From contig CP077641.1 in NCBI GenBank assembly GCA_019056435.1, forward strand, positions 372,001 to 436,000: a stretch of DNA of 64,000 nucleotides. The letters run 5' to 3'. Position 1 is the first letter of the stretch. Each line of letters opens with the position of its first letter. Origin of the DNA: Stutzerimonas stutzeri (lineage in GTDB: Bacteria > Pseudomonadota > Gammaproteobacteria > Pseudomonadales > Pseudomonadaceae). The notes beneath the pieces were generated by a model, which was not told where the DNA came from, ran no database searches, and saw nothing but the letters and a program-made list of their open reading frames with translations. This document shows, piece by piece, positions 9,179-16,898 of this stretch. Made by a program: the position numbers and the translations under genes.

Positions 9179-12100
9179 TCAGGCCGCGGAGTGGAACAGG
9201 CGCACGGGTGTTTCTGCATCGCCGGCGGCGAGCTGCTCGATCAGCAACTTTTGCCGCTGGCGGGCGGCCGCAACGCTGCGCTCCTTGATCGGGCCGTAGC
9301 CGCGGATCTGCTCGGGCAGCGAGGCGATGGCGACCGCGGTGCGGTAGTTGGTCGGCTTGAGTTCGCGCAGCAGCGACTCGACGGTGCCTTCGTACTCGCC
9401 GATCAGCTCGCGCTCGAGCTTGCGGTCATGGCCATAGCCGAACGGGTCCAGAGGCGTGCCACGCAGGAAGCGGAACTTGGCCAGCACGCCGAACACATTG
9501 AGCATCCACGGCCCCAGCTCGCGCTTGCGCGGCTCGCCGGTGACGGGGTCACGTTTGGCCAGCCAGGCCGGGGCGAGGTGGAACTGCAGCTTGTAGTCGC
9601 CCTCGAACTGCGCCTGGAGCTGCTGGCGGAATTCCGGCTCGCTGTAGAGCCGGGCCACCTCGTACTCGTCCTTGTAGGCCAGGAGCTTGAAGTAGTAGCG
9701 CGCGACGGCCCTGGACAGCGCCAGGTCGTCCGCCGTATCGACCTCGCGCACGCGCTCGACCAGCTGGCGATAGCGGCGCGCCAGCCCGGCGTTCTGGTAG
9801 CGGGTAAGGAAATCCACGCGCCACTCGACGATTTCTTCCAGGGTTTTACAGAGTGGTTCTGCCACTTCGACTGGGCGCGCCAGCCCCTCCACGGCCTCGC
9901 GTTCTAGCACCGCACGACGGCCCCAGCGGAAGGCCTGCAGATTCAGCTTGGCGGCAACGCCATTGAGTTCGATGGCCTTCTCGATGGCCTCGGCGCTGAT
10001 CGGCAGCAGCCCCTGCTGATAGGCGAAGCCGAGCAGGAACAGGTTGGTGGCGATGCTGTCGCCCAAGAGCCGCGTGGCCAGGCGGGTGGCATCGACGAAG
10101 TGGGTCTTCTCGGCGCCGACCGCGTCGCTGATCGCCTGGCGCATGGCCGCGCCGGGCACCTGGGCGTCCGGGTTGCGAGTGAACTCGGCGGTGGCGGACT
10201 CGTGGCTGTTCACCACGGCATTGCTGATCTGCTCGTTGAGGCGGGTCAGCGATTCATCGCCTGCCGCGACGATCAGGTCGCAGCCCAGCAGCAGGTCGGC
10301 TTCACCGGCGGCGATACGCACCGCGTAGATGTCGCTCTGCTTAGCGGCGATGCGCACGTGAGTGGTCACCGGGCCGAATTTCTGCGCCAGACCGGCCTGG
10401 TCGAGCACGGTGCAGCCCTTGCCTTCCAGGTGCGCGGCCATGCCGAGCAGCGCGCCGAGGGTGGTCACGCCGCTGCCGCCAACACCGGGGATCAGCACGT
10501 TCCATGGCCGCTCCAGCGACGGATGCTGCGGCTCGGGCAAGGCGGCCGCCTCGATACCGCCAGCCACGGCTTCGGGCTTGCGCAGCCCGCCGCCATGCAC
10601 GGTGACGAAACTCGGGCAGAAGCCCTCGACGCAGGAGTAGTCCTTGTTGCAGGCGTTCTGGTCGATCTCGCGCTTGCGGCCCAGCTCGGTTTCCTTCGGC
10701 AGCACCGACAGACAGTTGGACTTCTCGCCGCAGTCGCCGCAACCCTCGCACACGGCGGGATTGATGAACACGCGCTTGGCCGGGTCTTCCAGCTTGCCGC
10801 GCTTGCGCCGACGACGCTTCTCGGTGGCACAGGTCTGGTCGTAGATGATCACCGAAACGCCCTTGAATTCGCGCAGCTCACGCTGCACCGCATCCAGTTC
10901 GCGGCGGTGATGGAAGCTGGTGATCGGCGCGAAGCTGTCGCGGGTCGGGTACTTGTCCGGCTCGTCGCTGACCAGCGCGATACGCTTGACGCCCTCGTCG
11001 GCGATCTGCCGGCTGAGCTGGTCGACACGCAGCTCGCCGTCGATGGGCTGGCCGCCGGTCATGGCCACGGCATCGTTGTAGAGAATCTTGAAGGTGATGT
11101 TGACGCCAGCCGCCACTGCCGCACGCACGGCCAGGCTGCCGGAATGGAAGTAGGTGCCGTCACCGAGGTTCTGGAACATGTGCGGGGTGTCGGTGAACGG
11201 CGCCTGGCCGATCCAGTTGACGCCCTCGCCGCCCATCTGAGTAAAGGTCTCGGTGCGCCGGTCCATCCACTGCACCATGTAGTGACAGCCGATGCCGGCC
11301 GAGGCGCGGCTGCCCTCGGGCACCTTGGTCGAGGTGTTGTGCGGGCAGCCGGAGCAGTAGTGCGGCGTGCGAACGGTGCTGTAGCTGCGCGCGGCCAGGG
11401 CCTTTTCCTTGGCATCGAGGAAGGCCAGGCGGGTCTGGATGCTGTCGCTGGTGTAGATCGGCGCGAGGCGCTTGGCGATCACCCGGGCGATCATCGCCGG
11501 GGTCAGTTCGGAGAGGTTCGGCAGCAGCGAGTGGCCCTGCTCGTCGAACTCGCCGACCACCCGCGGACGCTTGCTGACGGGCCAGTTGTAGAGCTGCCCG
11601 GTGAGCTGGTCCTCGATGATGCTGCGCTTCTCCTCGACTACCAGAATCTCGTCCAGCCCCTGGGCGAACTCGTGCACCGAGACCGGCTCCAACGGCCAGC
11701 TCATGCCGACTTTGAGCACGCGCAGGCCGACCGAGGCGCACAGCGCTTCGTCCAGGCCCAGGTCGTCCAGCGCCTGACGCACGTCGAGATAGGACTTGCC
11801 GGTGGTGATGATGCCAAGCCGCGGATTCGGCGAATCGAGCATCACCCGGTTCAGGTTGTTGGCCCGGGCGAAGGCGCGTGCGGCGTAGATCTTGTACAGG
11901 TTGAGGCGCTTTTCCTGAGCCAGCGGCGGGTCCGGCCAGCGGATGTGCACGCCGTTCTCGGGCAGCTCGAAGTCTTCCGGGATACGCGTCTGCATGCGCA
12001 GCGGGTCGACTTCCACCACGGCGGAGGAATCGACGTTCTCGGCGATGGTCTTCAGGGCCACCCAGCAGCCGGAGTAGCGCGACAGCTCCCAGCCGATGAT

Positions 12101-12649
12101 GCCGTAGTCGAGGATTTCCTGGACGTTGGCCGGATTCAGCACCGGAATCGAGGCAGCGATGAAGGCATGCTCGCTCTGGTGCGGCAGCGTCGAGGATTTG
12201 CAGCCGTGGTCGTCGCCCGCCAGCAGCAGCACGCCGCCCTTGGGCGACACACCAGCGGCGTTGCCGTGCTTGAAGACGTCGCCGGCGCGGTCGACGCCCG
12301 GCCCCTTGCCGTACCACATGGCGAACACGCCGTCGTACTTGGCACCGGGGAACAGGTTGGTCTGCTGACTACCCCACACCGCGGTGGCGGCCAGTTCCTC
12401 GTTCAGGCCCGGCTGGAAGTGAATGGCGTTCTGTTTGAGGTAGTCGCGAGCTTCCCAGAGGCTCTTGTCCAGCCCACCCAGTGGCGAGCCGCGATAGCCG
12501 GAGATGAAGCCACCGGTGTTCAAACCACGGGCCTGATCACGCTGATGCTGCAGCATCGGCAAGCGGGTCAGCGCCTGGGTGCCGGTGAGGTACAGATGAC
12601 CGGTAGCAAGCCGGTACTTGTCGTCCAGACGGATCTCGGCCAGAGACAT
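9179..12649 (-). CDS. Indolepyruvate:ferredoxin oxidoreductase, fused alpha-beta type
   Basis: This 1156-residue enzyme converts aryl or branched 2-oxo acids plus CoA to acyl-CoA, passing electrons to ferredoxin. The N-terminal half has the pyrimidine-binding domain (LTGTQALTRLP, GFISGYRGSPLGG) and the thiamine-diphosphate domain, with GIGCHYM and GGEGVNWIGQAPF. A cysteine-rich insert about residues 637-680 (CEGCGDCGEKSNC, then a CNKDYSC and GFCPSF block) should hold Fe-S clusters. The C-terminal part, starting near VLIPGVGGSGVTTLGALLG, is the gamma-type domain. Archaeal enzymes split these into IorA and IorB; the long fusion is known in aerobic proteobacteria. It is divergent from the Lrp-type regulator and upstream of the dehydrogenase that would supply its substrate. 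A CA motif precedes it. Confidence 0.9.
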   Translation of the reverse strand: MSLAEIRLDDKYRLATGHLYLTGTQALTRLPMLQHQRDQARGLNTGGFISGYRGSPLGGLDKSLWEARDYLKQNAIHFQPGLNEELAATAVWGSQQTNLFPGAKYDGVFAMWYGKGPGVDRAGDVFKHGNAAGVSPKGGVLLLAGDDHGCKSSTLPHQSEHAFIAASIPVLNPANVQEILDYGIIGWELSRYSGCWVALKTIAENVDSSAVVEVDPLRMQTRIPEDFELPENGVHIRWPDPPLAQEKRLNLYKIYAARAFARANNLNRVMLDSPNPRLGIITTGKSYLDVRQALDDLGLDEALCASVGLRVLKVGMSWPLEPVSVHEFAQGLDEILVVEEKRSIIEDQLTGQLYNWPVSKRPRVVGEFDEQGHSLLPNLSELTPAMIARVIAKRLAPIYTSDSIQTRLAFLDAKEKALAARSYSTVRTPHYCSGCPHNTSTKVPEGSRASAGIGCHYMVQWMDRRTETFTQMGGEGVNWIGQAPFTDTPHMFQNLGDGTYFHSGSLAVRAAVAAGVNITFKILYNDAVAMTGGQPIDGELRVDQLSRQIADEGVKRIALVSDEPDKYPTRDSFAPITSFHHRRELDAVQRELREFKGVSVIIYDQTCATEKRRRRKRGKLEDPAKRVFINPAVCEGCGDCGEKSNCLSVLPKETELGRKREIDQNACNKDYSCVEGFCPSFVTVHGGGLRKPEAVAGGIEAAALPEPQHPSLERPWNVLIPGVGGSGVTTLGALLGMAAHLEGKGCTVLDQAGLAQKFGPVTTHVRIAAKQSDIYAVRIAAGEADLLLGCDLIVAAGDESLTRLNEQISNAVVNSHESATAEFTRNPDAQVPGAAMRQAISDAVGAEKTHFVDATRLATRLLGDSIATNLFLLGFAYQQGLLPISAEAIEKAIELNGVAAKLNLQAFRWGRRAVLEREAVEGLARPVEVAEPLCKTLEEIVEWRVDFLTRYQNAGLARRYRQLVERVREVDTADDLALSRAVARYYFKLLAYKDEYEVARLYSEPEFRQQLQAQFEGDYKLQFHLAPAWLAKRDPVTGEPRKRELGPWMLNVFGVLAKFRFLRGTPLDPFGYGHDRKLERELIGEYEGTVESLLRELKPTNYRTAVAIASLPEQIRGYGPIKERSVAAARQRQKLLIEQLAAGDAETPVRLFHSAA

Positions 12650-12663
12650 GGGGCGCTCCTAAT

Positions 12664-12671
12664 TTGTTGTT
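12664..12671 (-). promoter_or_regulatory. CA motif (Hfq/Crc target) before the oxidoreductase gene
   Basis: The minus strand reads AACAACAA six bases or fewer before TTAGGAGCG, the ribosome-binding site of the gene starting at 12649. Match to AAnAAnAA is perfect. Confidence 0.65.
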
Positions 12672-12717
12672 ATCGGAGTCAGGGTGGCGTTGTTCGCTAC
12701 CCGCCTGACGCAGTCAT

Positions 12718-12742
12718 GGAGAAACCGCACGGTTGTTTCTCC
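12718..12742. promoter_or_regulatory. Candidate operator in the oxidoreductase/lrp intergenic region
   Basis: A perfect 8-bp inverted repeat GGAGAAAC / GTTTCTCC with a 9-base spacer in the divergent region. It is about 75 bases upstream of the oxidoreductase start, so it could bind the adjacent Lrp-type regulator. Binding is inference. Confidence 0.4.
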
Positions 12743-12819
12743 ACGCTGGCGATCGGCAGGGGATCACCCCACCGTCGCGTGTCGATTAACAGTCTGGCCG
12801 TGACGCGGAGAGATTTTCT

Positions 12820-12838
12820 TTCTACTTTTGCGGTAGAA
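12820..12838. promoter_or_regulatory. Candidate Lrp-type operator near the regulator gene
   Basis: TTCTAC-(7)-GTAGAA is a perfect 6-bp dyad in a T-rich setting, about 50 bases upstream of the regulator start at 12891. Its size is like Lrp/AsnC boxes, so autoregulation is plausible. Confidence 0.4.
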
Positions 12839-12866
12839 CAGCGGTTCTGTGCATGACCCATTCGCA

Positions 12867-12877
12867 AACAACAACAA
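12867..12877 (+). promoter_or_regulatory. CA motif (Hfq/Crc target) before the Lrp-type gene
   Basis: AACAACAACAA lies directly before AACAGGAACGACC and the ATG at 12891, giving two overlapping perfect AAnAAnAA matches beside the ribosome-binding site. Confidence 0.65.
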
Positions 12878-12890
12878 AACAGGAACGACC

Positions 12891-13361
12891 ATGCAGTCCA
12901 CACCTCTGAGCAGCATCGATCGCAAGATCCTCCTGCTGCTGCAGCACAACGCCGATCTGTCCGCTGCGGAAATCGCCGAAAAGGTCGAGCTGTCGCAATC
13001 GCCCTGCTGGCGACGCATCCATCGCATGCAGGAGGAAGGGCTGATCGAGCGTAAGGTCGCCCTGCTCAACCCGAAGAAACTCGGGCTGAACATGACGGTG
13101 TTCGTCAACATCAAGCTCTCGGCCCACGGGCGCAGCAACCTCGACGAGTTCGAGCGGGCGGTGGTGGGTTATCCCGAGGTGCTGGAGTGCCACACCATGG
13201 CCGGTGAGTCGGATTACCTGCTCAAGGTGGTGGCACGCGATATCGACAGTTACGAGCGCTTCCTGCGTGACCACCTTCTGCAGCGCCCCCACGTGCAGGA
13301 GGCGCACTCGCATATCGCCATGAGCGAAGTGAAGCGCACCACGGAGTTGCCGCTGGATTGA
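12891..13361 (+). CDS. Lrp/AsnC family transcriptional regulator
   Basis: A 156-residue protein with the typical Lrp layout. The N-terminal winged helix-turn-helix runs about residues 5-60 (LSSIDRKILLLLQ, AEIAEKVELSQSPCWRRI). The C-terminal RAM/effector domain follows (MAGESDYLLKVVARDIDSYE), which binds amino acids and drives oligomerisation. Start 12891 was chosen over 12849 because AGGAACGACC precedes it and the upstream part reads through the CA motif. It is divergent from the oxidoreductase gene, separated by a 240-base region with two dyads. It most likely controls the neighbouring amino-acid degradation genes, though the effector is unknown. Confidence 0.9.
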   Translation: MQSTPLSSIDRKILLLLQHNADLSAAEIAEKVELSQSPCWRRIHRMQEEGLIERKVALLNPKKLGLNMTVFVNIKLSAHGRSNLDEFERAVVGYPEVLECHTMAGESDYLLKVVARDIDSYERFLRDHLLQRPHVQEAHSHIAMSEVKRTTELPLD

Positions 13362-13373
13362 GCGCGGGGCCGT

Positions 13374-13793
13374 TCAGAGACCGGGAATGCCCTGCACCTG
13401 CTCGCCAAGCTCGACGCCATTGAGCGCGAACCAGCCGCGGTTCATCTCCAGCGCGTAACGGGCCGGCGCCTTGGAGCAGCGGATCGCCGTGCTGTGCGGC
13501 TCGAGGTCGATCAGATCGACGATCCGCCCCTGCTCGTCCATGAAGGCCGCCGACAGCGGCAATGGGGTGTTCTTCATCCACAGGCAGTGCTGGCGAAACG
13601 CATCGAAGCGAAACAGCATGCCGTGGTCCTCGGCCAGCTCGGTGCGCTCCATCAGGCCACGTTCGCGCTCGGCCGGCGTGCGCGCGTACTCGGCCTGAAG
13701 CGTCGCCTCTCCGACCTGCAACGCAAGCCGCGGCTCGCTGGCATTGGCAAGCCCGACCAGGGCGACAAGGGATGACAGCAGCGCGGTACGCAT
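13374..13793 (-). CDS. DUF192 family secreted protein
   Basis: The 139-residue product begins with a short hydrophobic signal (MRTALLSSLVALVGLANA) and is probably periplasmic. The rest is a DUF192 domain, recognisable by the PAERERGLM block and the FRQHCLWMKNTPLPLSAAF block. The biochemical role of the family is not established. Start 13793 replaces the longer frame to 13904 because it gives the signal peptide directly. The gene is convergent with the Lrp-type gene and lies downstream of nei on the same strand, with about 60 bases between them. Confidence 0.8.
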   Translation of the reverse strand: MRTALLSSLVALVGLANASEPRLALQVGEATLQAEYARTPAERERGLMERTELAEDHGMLFRFDAFRQHCLWMKNTPLPLSAAFMDEQGRIVDLIDLEPHSTAIRCSKAPARYALEMNRGWFALNGVELGEQVQGIPGL

Positions 13794-13854
13794 CGAAGAA
13801 TCGACCTCGGATAAGAAAAACGCAGGCCCGGCGCAGCATACAACGCCGGTGCCG

Positions 13855-14632
13855 CTAGGCTTCGGCAACAGGCGCCTCGACTGCGATCTCGTCGCTGTCG
13901 CCATAGCGCTTCTGACAACGCTCGCAGTAGAAACTGCGGCGCTTGCTGCGGCCCAGGGATTTGGCTCGAACGAAGGGAATCCCGCAGCGCGGACAGGTGG
14001 TCCTGGTATGCGCCAGCCAATGCGCCTTGAGCGTGCCTTCGCGCTTCCACTTCAGGAATTCGAAGCTGTAGGTCCGCACTTCACGCGTCAGCTCGCGAAG
14101 CTTGGCCGCCGGCAGCTCGCCGATCAGCGACAGCGGATGGATGCGCGTGCGAAACAGCACCTCGTTCTTGATGATGTTGCCCGACCCGGAGAACAGGGTT
14201 TGATCCAGCAGCGCATCGCAGGCCAGCAGCCGAGGCCGCGCGCGCAGTTTTTTCAGGGTGGCCCGGCTGTCCCAGGCGTCGCTCATGACGTCGGCGCTCC
14301 AGTCATAGGCCTTGTCCAGCGAGCCTTCGATGAACTGCACCGAGCAACCGTAGAAATTCAGCTCGCCGTTGGCGAAACCGGAGACTCAGCCGCGGGGCGG
14401 TGTCCTTGCGTTCGTTGATCCGATAACTGCCGAACAGCAGCAGATGGACGCGCAGGGAAACCTCGTCCAGCTCGATGAGGAAGTGCTTGCCCCAGCTACG
14501 AAACGATCGCACCGTCTGGCCGACCAGCCGCGCCTTGTCGAGCCCCGCACTGCCCTCGGCGCGCTCGATTCGCCGGCCCGTGAAGCCGGCGACTTCTTCG
14601 CGAAGGATGACGATGGATGGACCTTCAGGCAT
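13855..14632 (-). CDS. nei: Endonuclease VIII (Nei-type DNA glycosylase), frameshifted near 14375
   Basis: Nei excises oxidised pyrimidines and cuts the abasic strand. The N-terminus MPEGPSIVIL supplies the catalytic Pro and Glu after Met removal. FSGSGNIIKNEVLF marks the H2TH domain, and a C-terminal zinc finger has CPRCG and CERCQ pairs. After APRLSLRF the frame is lost, and the other frame resumes at VQFIEGSLDKAYDW. Removing one base around 14375 yields RFANGELNFYGCSVQFIEG and a continuous 258-residue protein. The extra base looks like an assembly insertion, not decay, because both halves are well conserved. Confidence 0.85.
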
Positions 14633-14952
14633 GGCGTTTTCTTCGGTTCCTGGGACAGACATATCGACTGGGACCCGCAAGGAAAGGTGCCGTGCGACTG
14701 AATGCCAGCAAGCTAACGCCTATAAAAACGGAGCAGTAAGCACAACACTGCCCAAGTCTCGAAAACAGCCAGATCTACCGCAGCCTTGCTTGCATTCCCC
14801 GGCTTTTCGGGCTGTAGCTGATCGCCCGCAGGCTGACTCCTACAGGGTGATGAGCAGGCGCTGCTGGCAGATGCAGAGCAACCAGGCAGGAGCCGACTTG
14901 CGGGCGATCCAGGACATCGGGCGCAGCGGACGTTTCGGAAGAGGCGGCGCCG
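14633..14952. other. Intergenic region with a REP pair
   Basis: About 320 bases between nei and the pseudouridine synthase gene. It contains the inverted REP-like pair described separately (14827-14913). The remaining sequence shows no gene and no clear promoter. Confidence 0.55.
14827..14913. repeat. Pair of inverted REP-like palindromic sequences
   Basis: GATCGCCCGCAGGCTGACTC followed by CTACAGG at the left faces CAGGAGCCGACTTGCGGG followed by CGATCC at the right. The two units are related by inversion with about 35 bases between them, the arrangement of a BIME-like pair. They match the TAGGAG...GCGGGCGATC type seen between Pseudomonas genes. Confidence 0.6.
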
Positions 14953-15834
14953 CTACCAGTCCAATTGCAGCCGGCTCTCGAACCGGCGCGGTTCGCCGCT
15001 CAGCGGATCGCGGAACTCAAGCCCACGCGCCAGCAGCTTGAGCGGTTTGGTGTAGTCATCCTGGTCACGACGACTGCGCTCCAGCAGGTCGGGGTAGAAG
15101 GGGTCGTTGCAGAGGCCGGCCCCCAGTGTCGCCATCTGCAGGCGCAGCTGATGCTTGCGACCGGTGACCGGATAGAGCGCATAACGCCAGAGCGCCCCGC
15201 GCCGTTCGAGCACCTCGATACGCGTCTCGCTGTTGGGCGCGCCGTCGCCGCGCTTCATCAGGAAGAACGGCTCGCCATCAACCATGTGCAACCGCTCCAC
15301 ACGTGGAAACGCCAGGCCGGGAAGCGCCGGGGCGATCGCCTCGTAGCGCTTGGCGATATTGCGCTCGCGAAACAGCGCCTGGTAGCGGCCGCGACTCTCG
15401 GGATTGGTCGAGAACAGCACCAGACCGGCGGTCAGGCGATCGATCCGATGGATCGGCACCAGATCGGCATTGCCGACGCGCTTGCACAGGCGCGCCAGCA
15501 GGGTTTCGTTGACGTAACCACCGGCTGGCATCACCGGCAGGAAATGCGGTTTGTCGGCCACCAGCAGGTGGTCATCGAGATGCAGCACCTGCTCCTCAAA
15601 GGGGATCGGCGGCTCGTCCGGCACTTCGCGGAAGTAATGCACCTTCAAGCCGACCCGATAAGGGTGCGTGACCGCCAGCGGTTGGCCATTGGCGTCCAGC
15701 ACCCGACCGCGGGCAAAGCGGTCGGTCCAGGTCGTGCGGTCGATGCTGGGGAAATGCGCGCACAAACAATCGAGCACCGTGGGCCAGTCGCCCTGGGGCA
15801 GGTGCAGCGTACTGCGCGCGTTGGAAGCGGACAT
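14953..15834 (-). CDS. RluA/RsuA-type RNA pseudouridine synthase
   Basis: A 293-residue protein that isomerises uridine in rRNA or tRNA. The catalytic-aspartate motif is HRIDRLTAGLVLF. The RYEAI block and the TGRKHQLRLQMATLG block are typical of the RluA fold. The N-terminal ~80 residues (PTVLDCLCAHFPSIDRTTW) take the place of an S4-like domain. Start 15834 (MSASNARSTL) was preferred to the frame limit at 15975 because the upstream part is Arg-rich without family likeness. The target base cannot be named from sequence. The divergent neighbour is the DUF899 gene. Confidence 0.85.
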   Translation of the reverse strand: MSASNARSTLHLPQGDWPTVLDCLCAHFPSIDRTTWTDRFARGRVLDANGQPLAVTHPYRVGLKVHYFREVPDEPPIPFEEQVLHLDDHLLVADKPHFLPVMPAGGYVNETLLARLCKRVGNADLVPIHRIDRLTAGLVLFSTNPESRGRYQALFRERNIAKRYEAIAPALPGLAFPRVERLHMVDGEPFFLMKRGDGAPNSETRIEVLERRGALWRYALYPVTGRKHQLRLQMATLGAGLCNDPFYPDLLERSRRDQDDYTKPLKLLARGLEFRDPLSGEPRRFESRLQLDW

Positions 15835-16002
15835 GAGCCTGGCATCCGGATCGTTCAAAGCCGGCGATGATACCGCAGTCGTCGCCGGCGACCGGCCGTC
15901 GCCTCGTCTGCACCGAAGCTGTCGAACCCGCGCACCGCCATTCGACCATCTTCCAGGCGCCCTCAGGGGTGCCATCCACCCGGCACCCTTCGGAGACCGA
16001 CG

Positions 16003-16779
16003 ATGACGAACCCGATCCTATCCCGCCAAGACTGGCTCGCCGCTCACGCTGAACATCTGAAGCAGGAGAAGGCGCTGACGCGCCAGCGTGACGCCCTTGC
16101 CGCAGCCCGGCGCGAGCTGCCCTGGACAGCCGTCGACCAGGCGTACCGCTTCCATGACGCACAGGGCCCAGTGAGCCTGGCCGAGCTGTTCGACGGACGC
16201 AGCCAGCTGATCGTCAAACATTTCATGTTCGCCCCGGCCTGGGATGAAGGCTGCGTCGGCTGCTCGTTCGAAATGGACCATGTACAGGGCGCGCTGCTGC
16301 ACCTGCCACACCATGATGTCAGCCTGGTCGCCGTGTCCCGCGCGCCATTCGCCAAACTCGACGCCTTCCGCCGGCGCATGGGTTGGCAGTTCCGCTGGGT
16401 GTCATCGGCCGGCAGCCACTTCAACCGCGACTTCCACGTCTCGTTCGAGCCGCAGGACATCGTCGACGGCAAGGTCTTCTACAACTACGCCTGGCAGCCG
16501 TTCATCTGCGAGGAGCTTTCCGGGTTCAGCGTGTTCTATCGCGACCCCGACGGGCGCATCTTTCACACCTTTTCCGCCTATGGCCGCGGCGCCGAAGAGC
16601 TTCTCGGCAGCTACGTCCTGCTGGACATGACGCCCCACGGCCGCAACGAGACCGGCCCGCGTCACAACCTCACCGACTGGGTGCGCCACCACGACCGGTA
16701 CGGCCACAACGACCGGGTCGACGGCACCGGCCGCGCCTGGCCGGCCGAACCCGGCGAGCCGGCCGGCTGCTGCCATTGA
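16003..16779 (+). CDS. DUF899 thioredoxin-like family protein
   Basis: The 258-residue product belongs to the DUF899 family, thioredoxin-fold proteins of unknown reaction. A CVGCS motif in DEGCVGCSFEMDHV is placed where the redox cysteines would be. Other family blocks are SAGSHFNRDFHVSF, SGFSVFYRD and FHTFSAYGRGAE. The C-terminus ends GEPAGCCH, with two extra cysteines. The start follows GGAGACCGACG. The ThDP oxidase gene begins 119 bases downstream on the same strand, so the two may be co-transcribed. Confidence 0.85.
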   Translation: MTNPILSRQDWLAAHAEHLKQEKALTRQRDALAAARRELPWTAVDQAYRFHDAQGPVSLAELFDGRSQLIVKHFMFAPAWDEGCVGCSFEMDHVQGALLHLPHHDVSLVAVSRAPFAKLDAFRRRMGWQFRWVSSAGSHFNRDFHVSFEPQDIVDGKVFYNYAWQPFICEELSGFSVFYRDPDGRIFHTFSAYGRGAEELLGSYVLLDMTPHGRNETGPRHNLTDWVRHHDRYGHNDRVDGTGRAWPAEPGEPAGCCH

Positions 16780-16898
16780 CCGACGGCGACACCACCCAGC
16801 CGAAGGCGACGAACCCTGAAGAAACCGCCCGGTCCAGACAAGAACAGCTGTGCCGTCGGGGCACGACCGATTCCAAACCTGACCAGGCGAGATGCTCA

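Noticed and set aside
10100-12856. 918-codon frame antisense to the oxidoreductase gene
   Set aside because: Codon shadow: His/Arg/Gly/Val-rich translation, while the opposite strand has clear enzyme motifs.
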